This document shows positions 45,957-58,034 of a stretch of 64,000 bases of DNA, one piece after another. Every line of letters begins with the position of its first letter. The first letter of the stretch is position 1. The translations under genes and the position numbers were made by a program. The stretch lies in contig OU612069.1 of the NCBI GenBank assembly GCA_914767715.1, positions 806,001-870,000 on the forward strand. Reading direction: 5' to 3'. This DNA is from Membranipora membranacea. Taxonomy: Eukaryota > Bryozoa > Gymnolaemata > Cheilostomatida > Membraniporidae. The notes beneath the pieces were generated by a model that searched no databases, had not been told where the DNA came from, and worked only from the letters and a program-made list of their open reading frames with translations.

Positions 45957-47134
45957 AGTCATAAAAATAGCGAGTCCATTTATATGCGGAGCTTTGACTC
46001 TAGAAATGAATCCACCAGAACCATTCATACTGAGCCACTGCTTAATGCTGACTGCAGATGATCATACCACATCTCATAACTCAATTTGATTTTTGATGTC
46101 TGCCAAAAATAGTTTATCAAATATTGCATATGATAAATATTCTGTTTATGTCTTTGCCATATATCTGTTATAACTTTTCTACCCACTATTATGAGCCATT
46201 GTTACTATGTTGCCTTCTTTCAACTTTTCTTTGATACCAATGCAACTTAACCAAGGAGACAAAGTCACATCCGGCCCTTTATCATATTATAAAATTGGTA
46301 TTCGATATTGTTTGCATATATCATGTGGTTATATTGCGAAGGAGAATTGTTTCTGTTTTATACTGAAGTTTGCAGTAAAAGAGAAATTAGATATAATATG
46401 GCTTTTAAATTGCAGCAATTTTCCACTTATGGATCAACATTCAGCGTTGACCATAATTCTTTGGACCAGCACATATGCATCTGCTTTGGCATATTTCAGC
46501 TTCTCCTCAAAAAGGACAGGCAGTGACCCCACAATGTCAAATTCTAGGGCACAATAACAGGATCGAGTGATAACAACCTCCCCCCCCCTCCTCAAAAACA
46601 GAGTTATAGTTTTGGTGGTATGGCTTATCGTTGGTATGACAACTTCGGTGGCCAGATTGTCGTCGTGAGATGATCGATCAATTCTTCATTACATCAATTA
46701 AATACCGCAGTCACATTCTTACCCTTATAATACAGATTTTTATCGAATAATAAGCTGGTAGTATTTTTTCTTACGTACATTGACTGCTCTTATATTATCG
46801 CAGTACATCATTAAGGAATTTATTCAGGCTAACCACCGGAACTAAGGAGTCTGACCCCACAAATTCTTGGGTTGTAAATGTTAAAGAAGGTGGCCTGTAC
46901 AACATGGATACAGTTATGTGTAACAGAGCAACAGTGTGCTAGTCGCAACGCAAAACTTCAAGTACATAGAACCATCTCTTAGTTCACATATGAGTGTAAG
47001 CTAATAAGCCTGCAGTGACTTTGCGGAGAACCTTATGTCGTTCCAAGAGCCATTGTGCACAACTCAATGAGTCTCTATTCGAGAAGTTGAATCTCTATTG
47101 GTAGCTGAATACGTTTGTGTGAGTGAATATATAT
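45957..47134. other. Intergenic between genes C and E
   Basis: No gene is supported. Open frames at 46,207-46,557 show no family and no splice context. A C-rich run occurs near 46,580. Confidence 0.3.
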
Positions 47135-50100
47135 ATGGAGATCACATATAAGGAATGCTGTCGGGAGAATTTCCTCTACTCTAATGTGGAGGCGTGGCAG
47201 CTGTACTCCCCAGAGAGAAGAGGCAGTAAATGTCTGTCTGTGTTCTACATAGTCTGGTTATGGGCCTGGAGTCTGATGTTCACAAGCTTTCTTTTAATCA
47301 GCGGAGCTCAGGAACAGTCATGGTAAGTTTTTTGTATTGATGAAACGGTTTGTGCTCTTTAATAGAGATGGATTCTTATGGCTTATGTGCTCTTAAATTT
47401 CTTGTTCAAGATAACATGGAAACTTGAAATCAGCTACTAAATTAAGTGTCCATTTCTCGACTTATCATGAGGGAGCTGATATTTAAATTTGAAATTTTTG
47501 TAAATTTTGAGAATATGTCTAATCATCAAGCCAATCAGAACTTGGACTGTTAGTAATTGAGCCAAGCCATACCATGGAGGTACCTCTTTCTACTGGACCT
47601 TCTTGTAATTGTCAAATAGATATGTGAGTGTGTGAACAGACATATTTACTGTCTGAGAAGGTCAGACTAAGTGTGTATAATGGTAATCTCTGCTTCTCTA
47701 GGTACACTGATGAGAGCCAAAGAGTAAAATGGTTTATCTATCTCACTAACTGGGGATATCTAGTTTTCTGTATGAGTTTACTACTGAGAGCAATCACAGC
47801 GACATACTGCTACTTCAAAAAAGGTGTGTGAGTTATTACATCATCTGACCATTGCTGAAATAGGATCCAGTTCTTTAAGCCTCAACAATCTGCTGTCTGG
47901 GAGGGGTAGTAATGTGTGTTTGCCCCAATTGTGCTGGTGATATATGTATATGATATATGATATATGATATATGTATATGATATATGATATTGTATCATCG
48001 AAGCTTTCATACATTTCGACCAATTTGTGGGACATGTGTATGTTGTTTGAAAAGCCCAATTAAGATGAAGTTATTTAGTCAGAGGGCAACGACAAACATT
48101 AACGTATAAGTTTTGGCGAATGCCAAGGGCAACCATCCCTGTTCTTATGGAAAGTTTTTCTTTGTTGTAGTTAATCAAGTTACCTGGTACTTGAAGCTCA
48201 ACTGGCCTCTTTATGAACTGTCAAGTTCTGCGGCTATTCTTATCACTCTTCTATTCTGGGGTTTACTCTACTCTCCAGGTAAAACAATACAAAAATCCCC
48301 AAACGTAGACAGTGTACGTAACACCTAAACCCTAGCATGCTATTGGTCCGCTCTATTGTAGAACTGTGACCTATCAGTGCAATGCTTCCTATCGTTTGAA
48401 GCCTTGGTTGAAATATATGAGAAAATTATTGTAATTACAATGAGATGTCTCGCCTCGTTAACTGAGAAGACAAAGACTAATCGCTCGCAGAGAAGAAAAG
48501 TTACTATGAAATTAATGTTCAAGTGGTATTTTTGTATTCCTCTTTAAGTTATTTCAATTCAATTTGGGCAACTCGAATTAAATTACTTTGATACAAGCTT
48601 GAGTTTGGAAAACAGGGAAAAGTTCAATATCACCCCCTTGTCTAGTATCCAAGCTGTGACATATTTTTTGCTTACACAGATTACCCTACTGAAACAGACA
48701 CACCTGTTACTCACGGTGTCAATGCAGTCTTTGTCTTCATAGACATTTGGATTACAGCTATGCCTATAAGACTATTACATTTCTATGTACCGATGCTGTT
48801 TGGTGTTGTATATGGGATATTTTCGCTGCTATACGACTACTCTGGAGCTACAAATGCACTAGGTAGTGGTTACATATACAAGGTGAGTTTTCCAATCTTC
48901 ACTCAGTCATATTCAAAAGCTGTTCCAGTATTAGATAATTATGCGGATCGTTTTTGTGTGAGAGAGATAAACAAATTTGTATGTAACCAATGTGCTATTC
49001 CAAAATTTCATTTTTTGTTTGAAACACACTGTTCCCTGGCTCGTGAACTATAAATATTAGGTTCAATGGTCATAACAAGACCAACAAAAGTTTGTGGAGC
49101 AATGATATACAAATGGTGAGGAGCTACAATCATTAGTAGGGATGGCCGATTAAGGTCATGGCTCGCCTAGGATACTAACTTGAGAACTACTGGTCCGATT
49201 TCCTTGATTTTTCATTCTAATTGAAGCTATTCCTTGTTTAGCAATTTCCATACCCTCAATTGTCTTTAATTTAATTTCTTATGCATGTGATGGCAATTTA
49301 TGAAATTTAAGCCACCGCTGCCCATGCAAAAGAATAGAAGCTGTCAATAACTGGGAGCATCTGGCTCAGACGCCTCACAACCATTTATCGTATCAAGCCA
49401 GGATTGGCAGCGCAAAGAAGTCCCAATAAAATTAATTTGTGATAATTAATCCTAGGAACAAGCCTTGACATGAATTTTGAGTACTAGAGAAGGAAAGTTC
49501 TATAATAACAGATAGGAATTAATAAGCCAGCTTGTGAACTGTTGTAAAATGCACCAAAATGACTGGATTTTAGAGACTTATATTACTACACCAAATCTGG
49601 TGCAGAAATATATCAGGCAAAAAACCATAAATGGTTGGATTTTCCTCTGTATTCATGAGGAATTTATTTCAATTCGAGTAGAGATTTTGATATGGAACTT
49701 GAGAATATACAAAAATGATATGTTTGTAGGGAGTTCCCATGCAATTGTTCAATCAATATATATTTTATTTGAAGATAGCCTGGCAAAGGAATATTGAGTT
49801 TACAGCCTGCCTCTGGAAAACTGCATGATGGGCATTCTTATTATACCCCTTCTCCAACACGAAAATTTTATTTGGTTCAAAATAAATGCGTAGTGCCCGC
49901 ACCAAGGCTTTTGAGGATGCCCCTAGCAGGAAAAATATTTCGGTCTCAGTACTGTTTTCACATATTTATCCTTCTCGTTTTGTACAGCAGAGGGACATTT
50001 TAGTCAAAAATTTGACTAGTTAAGGAGTAAGATAATACTAAATTTCCAACTGGCACATCAATTTTTTTTCATCAATACTGGTCAGCACTGGGCTAGTGAG

Positions 50101-50866
50101 GGCACTAGGGTAACCAAATTTCTCCACCTTGGACAGCAATTGACACAGCTCACTTTCTTTATAGCATTGTCAACACTTATGGTTTAGCTATCAGTATGTG
50201 AATTTGAATGCCGATTTTTTTCAAGTCAAATCAAGCATTGAACATTATTGTTGTTATGGCTGGATGATATAAGGGTAGTCTTTATGTATTAACTGCATTT
50301 TTTGATCCAAGAATTTGCAATGTCATCAATATGGACGTTAGTGACAATAGGTTTTGACATGTTGCTGAAATTCAGCGACGCGTCATGACGTCACGTCATG
50401 GCGTAACGTCGCCAAATTTTGGGTTTAGACTTCTTTGATCATGTGGATTGAGAAACCCCAAAAAAAATTTTGGCGATACAACAACTAAACTAAGCGCTTT
50501 TGGTTCCATTAGCCACTGTACAGAAGTACATAGAAAGCAAGGAAATAATAATGGTTTTCTCTGATTCAAAGTTGCCATCAATTCTTTGTCTACTATTCAA
50601 TAGTGATGTGCCATAATAACCACTTATAGTCACTTTTTGGTTTTTCAATTAAGGTACTGGATTGGAATGGCTATGCAACATCGGCGCCAATTTACGCTGT
50701 ATCTTCTGTGCTCGCGGTCGGAATCATACACTGTGGTTTATTTGGTCTCACAAAGCTGAGAGTTTTTCTATATCAGAAATTTGAACTTCCATCGACAGAA
50801 TCACATGCAGCTCAAATTATAGACAAAAAACATTTCAATAAAAACATCGATGTGGAGCTTCTCTAG
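47135..50866 (+). CDS. Rolling-stone-like membrane protein E (type 2)
   Basis: Five exons: 47135-47322, 47702-47823, 48171-48278, 48680-48882 and 50654-50866. Phases are 2, 1, 1, 0, and the product has 277 residues. The start is ATG at 47,135 (MEITYKECCRENFLYSNVEA). The in-frame GTG upstream is not used. Six hydrophobic segments are present. Hallmarks are YLTNWGYLVFCMSLLLRAIT, TWYLKLNWPLYE, MPIRLLHFYVPMLFG and LDWNGY...CGLFGLTKLRVFLY. It differs from type 1 in a THGVNAVFVFIDIWITAM segment in place of the AHAVLAAHA stretch. It has no sixth exon: exon 5 runs on through a hydrophilic tail to its own stop. The intron 2 donor is GTGTGT. Intron 4 (1.8 kb) shows nothing recognisable. Confidence 0.86.
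47941..47990 (+). repeat. TATATGA/TATATG short tandem repeat
   Basis: About 50 bases of ATATGAT and TATATG units in intron 2 of gene E. Confidence 0.85.
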
Positions 50867-51245
50867 ATAAAGGAGGTAAAGTTGAAGGCACTGAGCAGGA
50901 GGTAGATGCCTGAAGGTGTCCTCATTCTCAAGACAGCAAGACTTGGAGAGAACACCATATTATGTTATATATACCTACCACAGTTCAGCTTGCCCAGATA
51001 ACTCATTGTATTTATTTCACTTCAACAATTCATTACGGTATAAATCAGTATCTATAACTGAAAATGGTTTCTCAGGCATCTTGTAAGGTAATTTTGAAGT
51101 ATGTGTGTTTTGTGTATTAATCAAAGGCAGGTGACCTTGAAAAAAATGGTTATGTAAATGTAAAAAAAATGTCAATCACTTTTTATTTAGCTGCTTTCCA
51201 GCAATCTTTACAGGAATATAACAAAGAGACATACATATTCATTTT

Positions 51246-51394
51246 AGCACACTCCGGTACAAGGTAGGAGTGGGCAAGCTAGGCTATTGTCCAGAGAGCT
51301 CACCTCCTTCAGCAGCATGGATAGTGACCGGGATTCTAACCTGCAACTCTCAGATTGAGATGCTTGAATCCTAACCACTACGCCACCCTGCCTG
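51246..51394 (-). repeat. tRNA-derived SINE, family 2
   Basis: On the minus strand it starts CAGGCAGGGTGGCGTAGTGG (box A) followed by a box-B-like GGTTAGAATCC. The tail GAGGTGAGCTCTCTGG ... CCCACTCCTACCTTGTAC is shared with 63,590-63,660, which is a 5'-truncated second copy. Confidence 0.7.
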
Positions 51395-51540
51395 TTAATG
51401 TATCTTACTGTCTCTGCTAGCACGATGCATAATCTACAGCTGTAGAGAGAACTTTGATGAATACTAGTAGTATGTATATTTGATATGCATAAAGTCTATG
51501 CTCTCTCTTCTCAACGATCTTTCTGATTCTTTGCGAAAAA

Positions 51541-51597
51541 CTATGTTACGCTATGATACGCTATGATACACTATGATACACTATGATACACTATGAT
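51541..51597 (+). repeat. CTATGATACA 10-bp tandem repeat
   Basis: Five to six units of CTATGATACA/CTATGATACG. Confidence 0.9.
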
Positions 51598-52194
51598 TTA
51601 GTACTCTTAAATAAATTCCACTTTCGTTCCGTACAGAGGAAACTGAGAGCCTGTGATGTCTGTCTGTTCTCCCTCAACGACCTACAATATCAGTTATTTA
51701 TTTACAGCTTTACTACCATAACATCACAGAGTAAGGATATACTTTGTGATAACATGTGATGGATGGATTCAAAACTAGTATGCATACATGTGATATTAGA
51801 TGATAAAATTTCATTGTGCCAAACTAAAGCTATAGAAATTGAGTTATGAGCCTGTCTTGAGAAGGTTTCCTCGTCAAAAGATAAAATGTGTCAACACTGA
51901 CTTGCAACTAATCATTAGGGACGATTGGGGAGATAATGACAGCTGGTCACACAGAGTAATAACAACGCATGTCATGGAACTTCTCTGTGAGAAGCTGAAC
52001 TACAAACTGAATTACAAGCAAAATAAGTTAGATCTAATTAAAGAGTGTACAATCACTATGGTCCCATGCCTCGAATTTGTGGGTCACTCCAATTTCGAAT
52101 TATGAATTCTAACCATTTCCATGATGGAAAAAACATGAAAAGAAACTGCCGTGGCCGGGACTGTCCCCTGCCTCCCGTGTTAATGCTCTTAGAA

Positions 52195-52310
52195 GTCTTT
52201 GTGTGCAAGCGCACTAACCATTCAGCCACGCCGCCAATTAGGAATTGTTCGATTCAACACGGTATGTGTATTCGCGTCAAAAAAGTCATTCGTCACAATC
52301 GTAAAATTAC
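52195..52310 (-). repeat. tRNA-derived SINE fragment, family 3, copy 2
   Basis: The minus strand contains GGCGTGGCTGAATGGTTAGT (box A) and shares the adjoining sequence with 11,846-11,950. Confidence 0.45.
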
Positions 52311-52428
52311 TTCAATGTCATTTCCATGTATCGATAACTCCCGAAATCCTTACGAAATCTCAACATGGGACCATAGTGAATGATAAGTTTTGGAGCCTTG
52401 TCCCTTGTTACTGTAGTAGCTGGCTTAC

Positions 52429-55336
52429 ATTGAGATATAGAGTTTTGGTTTCGTATCTTTTGTAGGTAAAAACTCTCAGTTTATAAATTCCGAATAATAA
52501 AGTGTGGCATATACCAGCTAAAGCAAGAGCCAGCGCCAAGTACCCTGTCGCTGAGCTGACCGATTCACTCCAGTCAAGAACCTGCTACGGGATAAACATA
52601 AAAAAATTGATGGCTTTTAGAATAGACCTCTTCATTCCACTATTATTTGTACAAATTCGCTTTGACACTGAAGTCTGTGAACAAACACCATGGCGCAGAA
52701 AGGAATTTAAGCATTGTTCGGATAAGGTAGGGCACATCCAGGGGTCAACTGAGAAGTAAGATTTTAATGCCCAGGCCTTAACTGAAAAGAGCACTTGATA
52801 TATTGTTCAACATGCGGGGCCTCACCGAGTAAACATAGGGTACTCCATGAGCATCTGTGCCACCGTTCAGGTCATAGATAGCTGAGAATATACCATAAGC
52901 TGTACCAAACATCATAGGTATGTATATATGTAGTATCCTTAGAGGTATAGCTGATATTGTAGAGATATCTATTAGAGCATGAGCCGCCAGCACTGCATGA
53001 GGCACTGTACTGCTAATCGTCAACTGGAAATCTGCAAACAGTTAGAATACAACTGTTCAGTGAGGGTTGCACTTAATTTTTAATTTGTGGCTGTCAAAAA
53101 CATTGTAATAAGGTGAAACAGGCTGCAAAGTGAATGATGGACAGAACTGACAAACAGAGAGTTGTCTCATTGCTGAACCTACGGCTCTTGTGTTAATCAT
53201 AATAGATTGATCCTGTAAGTATGGCCAATTATCACTAAATTATCCATCGCAAATTATATATATGCAACAACTAAGAAAAGTGCATTTTGCCGATTTTACA
53301 GACCCACACTAGGAGATCGGATTGCTCTGCACACTTGGGGGTTTTTTCTGGAGACTAATTGATTACTAGCTAACAATAACTTTAGCAATTACCTCATGCA
53401 ATTATCAATCTACTCCCTTCACTGACATTAATCTGAGCCAGATGCTTCTAGTTATTGACATCTTTTAATTTCCATCCACACCAGACATTTTTTCAATTAT
53501 TTCAATTTGGAATTTGTATCTTGAGCAGTATCCATAGACCTAATAATGGTATTATATATGCGTTATTTTTGTTGAGTCTATGGTAGTAACATAAAAAGTG
53601 ACTTGACAAGGAAAGACTACAGTATAAAAAGAGCTTCTTTGTTTCCGCGCACATTGTAGAATAGCCTTTGTTGTGACTCTTGTAGATCCTCTTGTGGCAG
53701 GTTAAGGTTCCAGTAAAAGATGAAAATCTGGTTATATGATTTAATACACGGATTGATTACCGATAGACGAGTCTGAAACATAGCTGGAACCTTCACCATG
53801 AGAAGCGATTACTTTTTCAATTCAAATTAATAAAAATCAACAAAATAGAGCAACTGGTTCTCAAATCAATATCCGTTGGGAGGATGACCGAAATCTTAGA
53901 GGTAAAACCTCTCAGAGTTTGCTGTAATCATAACTTACCTCTATCGATTGTTGCCACAAATGTCCAGAAGAAAACAGCGACAACTATAGAAGGAGCTGCA
54001 GCCATATTATATACTATCCAGTGTAGTTTGAGATACCAGCGAACTTCATTGACTATAAAATATAATGTGTGGATCTGATTCTATACGCAGTTCAGTGTGT
54101 AAAACAATGGTAAGTACCGGAAAACCTGATCTGTATAAAACAATGGTAAAATTAATCTGTTTGGGGGACATGGGATGGTCCTATGTTTGGGGGCGGACAT
54201 GTTTGTATGTAAGTTTTCTGACAAACTATGTGTACTTACCTTGGTTATAGTAGCAGTAAGTCACCACAACTGTACGTATAGCCATCGATATACTGTATGT
54301 AACAAACAACCAATTTGTCATATATACTCCCCACAGGTGCTTAATTACACTACCATCATCCCTGTCAATGATATATAGGAACCTATTCTGAAGCAGGCTT
54401 GCAGATCTAAAGGCGTCAGGGAGGCACTGCCTTCCCTAAAAAGCCAACAAATACTGCAAATAAATATAATAAATGCTGTAATCAGCTTTTTCCGGGTTCT
54501 ACCTTTTGCTTTGAAGGCTGGAGCTTTGCCCTATGACCCACAGGATGAGCTTACAGTACCATGCCATGTAGTACTTTGATCGGTAAAGGATTGCCTCCCC
54601 ACCATTGTTTCTAAGCTACAGTCAAGTAAATAACGACGCTCTGGAAACTCTAAAAATGTCACATAAAAGAGGCAAAAATGTTATCTGGCTGTTCTATGAG
54701 GAGTTAGTATTGACATCTCTTGTTCGGTGAAGTCACTTCTATGGTGCATTTTATGATTTGTAAAGGCAACAAACTGAATATTCTTGCCCCCAGACTTTTG
54801 ACCCCCCCCCCCCCCCCGTCCAACGGCCCCTGGCTTTCGACTTAAATGAATAGGCCATATAGATCATATCTCTAACAAATTTATAATCAGAGAATCGCTT
54901 TTTGGAACTTGAACAAGACAGTATGCCAATAATTTAAATCCGTGGTTGCTGTCTCTAGGTTAGTTGTGTCAGTGAGTGATGGGAAGACAACTTATGCAGA
55001 TAGTTTGTTTGCATTAAAGAGCAGCTGAATTAAAAATGCTGACCAAAGTATTTTTAGTAAATCCATCCAGGATTTGAGGCCACAATAGAAGGTCCAATCA
55101 CAGAGGGAAGAGGATCATGACTTGATGTGGATGTTCTGATATGGATCTTACACTTACCATTCTATTTGTGACATGTTGATCCCGAGAAAAGTTATCAGCG
55201 CCACAGCCCATATCCAGGTCCACACAAGCCAAACGATCCGCACACATTTACTATCTCTCCTCTGTGGGGAGTAGAGCTGCCATGCCTCCACATTAGAGAA
55301 CAGGAAGTTTACCCTGCTGCATTCTCTCTCTGTCAT
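52429..55336 (-). CDS. Rolling-stone-like membrane protein D (type 1, 3' end uncertain)
   Basis: Five exons on the minus strand: 55336-55158, 54361-54240, 54052-53939, 53031-52826 and 52581-52429, phases 2, 1, 1, 0. The N terminus is as in A and C, with one change (SRVNFLF). Hallmarks are MTNWLFVTYSISMAIRTVVV, RWYLKLHWIVYNMA, LRILHIYIPMMFG and LDWSESVSSA...FGIYKLRVFTY. Exon 3 is two codons longer (ends VATIDRG where relatives have VYDEG). Exon 5 has the same donor position as gene C (GTAAGC), but no matching last exon was found. If that donor is skipped, translation runs eight codons on to a TAA at about 52,403. The terminus is therefore unresolved, with 258 codons to the end of exon 5. Intron 1 contains a run of 16 C at 54,802-54,817. 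Confidence 0.8.
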
Positions 55337-58034
55337 GACTAGTGGTTATAATTCTAAATGAAGTTATCCATGTAATTATAGCAAAGGTTGAGTTATCCTG
55401 CTAAACGCTCTGCTTACCAGCACGAGTTGAAATATTCGGCCTTATGTGAGAAAAGTAAACCCAAAAATGATGCGTCTTTAGTGTAAGGACGAATGGCATT
55501 GTTGATTTATTTTAGTGAGTTTTAATGTTTAATAAATTAAGTTTAACAAACATTGCTTTCTTCAAAGAATGGCTAAATGGTATTGTGCAATTAAACTCTA
55601 CCCCAGATTGATAGGTGTTATAATACCGCTGATGTTCTTTCATTATCACTCACAGCTGATACAATTTCAGCAGTTTATCAAATGGATCACCAAAACTTTG
55701 GCTGAAACCCCTTCCATCTTTTTGTTGAGGTATGCGGGATTTTTTAGAGATTTTAAACTACACAGAGCTAAGTTCTCAGAATCCTTAAATGTCCTTCTGT
55801 GATCTGACACTCCAAATTTCACTGTACATCCATATATACATTCAAAAGATAAATCATGTTTCGTTTAGCTTGGCATATTTAGACGCCTCATACTAGACCA
55901 CTTTGCAGGTCGGCTTATGGCTTATGATGATTTTACTCTGTCAAGTTCAGGTTTTTTGACAAGCAGCGGTAAAAGTCAATTAAAACTGAATACATAAAAA
56001 TACCATAAAATGATTTATGTGTGTAATTGTTTAGCACAGAGCAAAAACACAGTAGGTTATTTTCATACTCTATGATTTTCTGTCTTCATTTCAATGCTAT
56101 CGACCCAGCAATGAGGAAAGAATTTTCCAAAAACAGCATTAACAAGATCCGAATGAAAAATATTGTGAGTAAATACATAATGCTACCAATGCTATACATG
56201 GTATTGACGTCCATAACTCCATCTTCATCCCATTGTGCAGAGCACCTTGATAACAAGTATACACAGTGCTTTATTTTAAGAGGGAGATACAGCCTGTACT
56301 CTGTATAGCATGGATAGAGTACACCACAGGTGCGGTATCTCACTAAATGTGGGTTAAAAAATGTGGGTTAAAATTGCAAGTTTTTGTCACCATCCAAAGA
56401 CAGAGAAATAAAGGTGCTTTAAGGGCGCGGCCGCCATATTCGGCGCCAAGTTGCTCTCAGTTTGCAGGCAGGTCGGAGCACACCTGGGACGTCAATTGAG
56501 CCCAGAAGTCAATAGACTACAGTGGGAGGATATAAACGTGTGGCATCTTCCCAAGGGTCAGGGCATTATTGTCATTTACCAACTCAACTCTTCTACTCAA
56601 CCTCAACAAAAAGTGTTCAATAAATTAAAGATAAAACTTCAGGTTTCCTGTGTTACCCATAGACTTCAAGGGAAACGAGGTTTCAAAAGCGAAAAGCCAC
56701 TTTTTTGGCATGGCATGCAGAGGTTGTATCTTATGCAAACTTATTAAAAGTTCCTGATTTTGATTGATTAATACCTCGAAATGATGTAAACCTACTTTCA
56801 TCCCAATCCTTTTGTTGTATCAAGACAAAAAGACAGCTTGAAATGAGTGGAAGAAGTTTCGGTCAGAATATTTTCAATTGGAAGTTTCACATTGGAACGT
56901 CAGTATGAGGATCCAAGGGCACCTTGCAAAAACATTTTTGGTCAGCGTAGATCATCGGTGTTCTGAGCAACGGGAAAATATCAAGGGCATTGGGAATAGA
57001 ATGTCATGAGCACATAGTGTTAACAGATGATTCTCTTATTCTATGTCTTGTTATTATTATTGTGTATATTGTAATGTGTTATTGTTTAGTTGTGATTTTA
57101 GGTACATTGCGTTGAACGTTCTGTTGTGAGAATAAAAAAGTGCGCATGTACTCATACAAGTCCTGCTTTTATTTTTTGACCAACTCCCATCTGGTCTATA
57201 AATGCTTGTCCTCGTGTTATTCATTAGAGGACAAGCAGAATATGTTGTATTCAAAAGCTATTAATTTATTGAATAATTTTTTGAACAACTAGTCAAAGAT
57301 TTCTTTTCCCTGTCTTACATATTAACAGCCAAGCCAATAAACATAATTTACACCAGCATTTTATTGCTTTCTAATCACGATTGTTACTCAGAAATGAGTC
57401 AGTAAGAATTCAATGGATGATAAAAGTATTAAAAAGGATTGAAAATTTGTACTGTTTTGCCCAAGCTGACTACTGAGGCAATGTTATGATGAAGTGACAA
57501 GCTGATGAAGTTGAAAAACCCAATAATCTCAAAAGTCTTACTCAGACGGTCGGTTGCTGAATATTAAAAAAAAAGAGCTTCATAGGCAGGGGTATAAAAC
57601 ATGGGTCATCAAATGGATCGACGTGCACTCAGTTTAGACACAATCAAACTATAAACATAAACAACTTTTACATGTTAGGGTTATAGGTTGGAGTATAAAT
57701 ACCCCTGTATTAGGTTACATCAAATAAATAATAAATATTGCAAAATGCACAAATTCTATCAAAATAAATCTGTGGAATGTGTGTGAATACTAAATGCTTA
57801 TCTGTATGCTTCAGCAGAGAGGCTCTGGATGTCTGTACTTTGTACACAAGGCATGCTGCTGTATCAGAGTATTCAGTTTATGTATCACTGCTGCTTCTGA
57901 CTAATCTGCTATTTACAGTTTTTCATCAAATCATTTGGACAAAAATACCTCGACTGAGAACAGCTACTTCTGTCTTGATATAGCAAGCCTGTAGCTGGAA
58001 ATGCTCTAATACTGTAGGTAGTTACTTTCTCCTC
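55337..58034. other. Intergenic between genes D and F
   Basis: The 5' flank of gene D and the 3' flank of gene F. It contains the second copy of a dispersed repeat (56,350-56,505). Short open frames at 55,569-55,802 and 56,451-56,747 show no family. No gene is supported. Confidence 0.35.
56350..56505 (+). repeat. Dispersed repeat, copy 2
   Basis: Inverted match to 20,815-20,965, including GCCATATTCGGCGCC, a stretch with GCCAAGTTGCTCTCAGTTTG and AGGTCGGAGCACACCTGGG. It is GC-rich against an AT-rich background. Confidence 0.6.

Larger units (their letters stand above)
50867..52428. other. Tail-to-tail intergenic region of genes E and D
   Basis: It holds a tRNA-derived SINE (51,246-51,394), a short tandem repeat (51,541-51,595) and a second SINE-like fragment (52,195-52,310). 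No sixth exon for gene D was found. Open frames at 51,839-52,383 do not match any family. Confidence 0.4.

Noticed and set aside
46207-46557. 116-codon frame between genes C and E
   Set aside because: A second frame overlaps it with equal length, and neither has similarity to the neighbouring families or a Rolling-stone motif.
47123-47134. Longer N terminus for gene E (GTG at 47,123)
   Set aside because: The codon is GTG, not ATG. The ATG at 47,135 gives a leader comparable to gene F.
51839-52383. Overlapping frames of 88 and 112 codons
   Set aside because: No known motif. Part of the stretch is a SINE-like repeat shared with 11,846-11,950.
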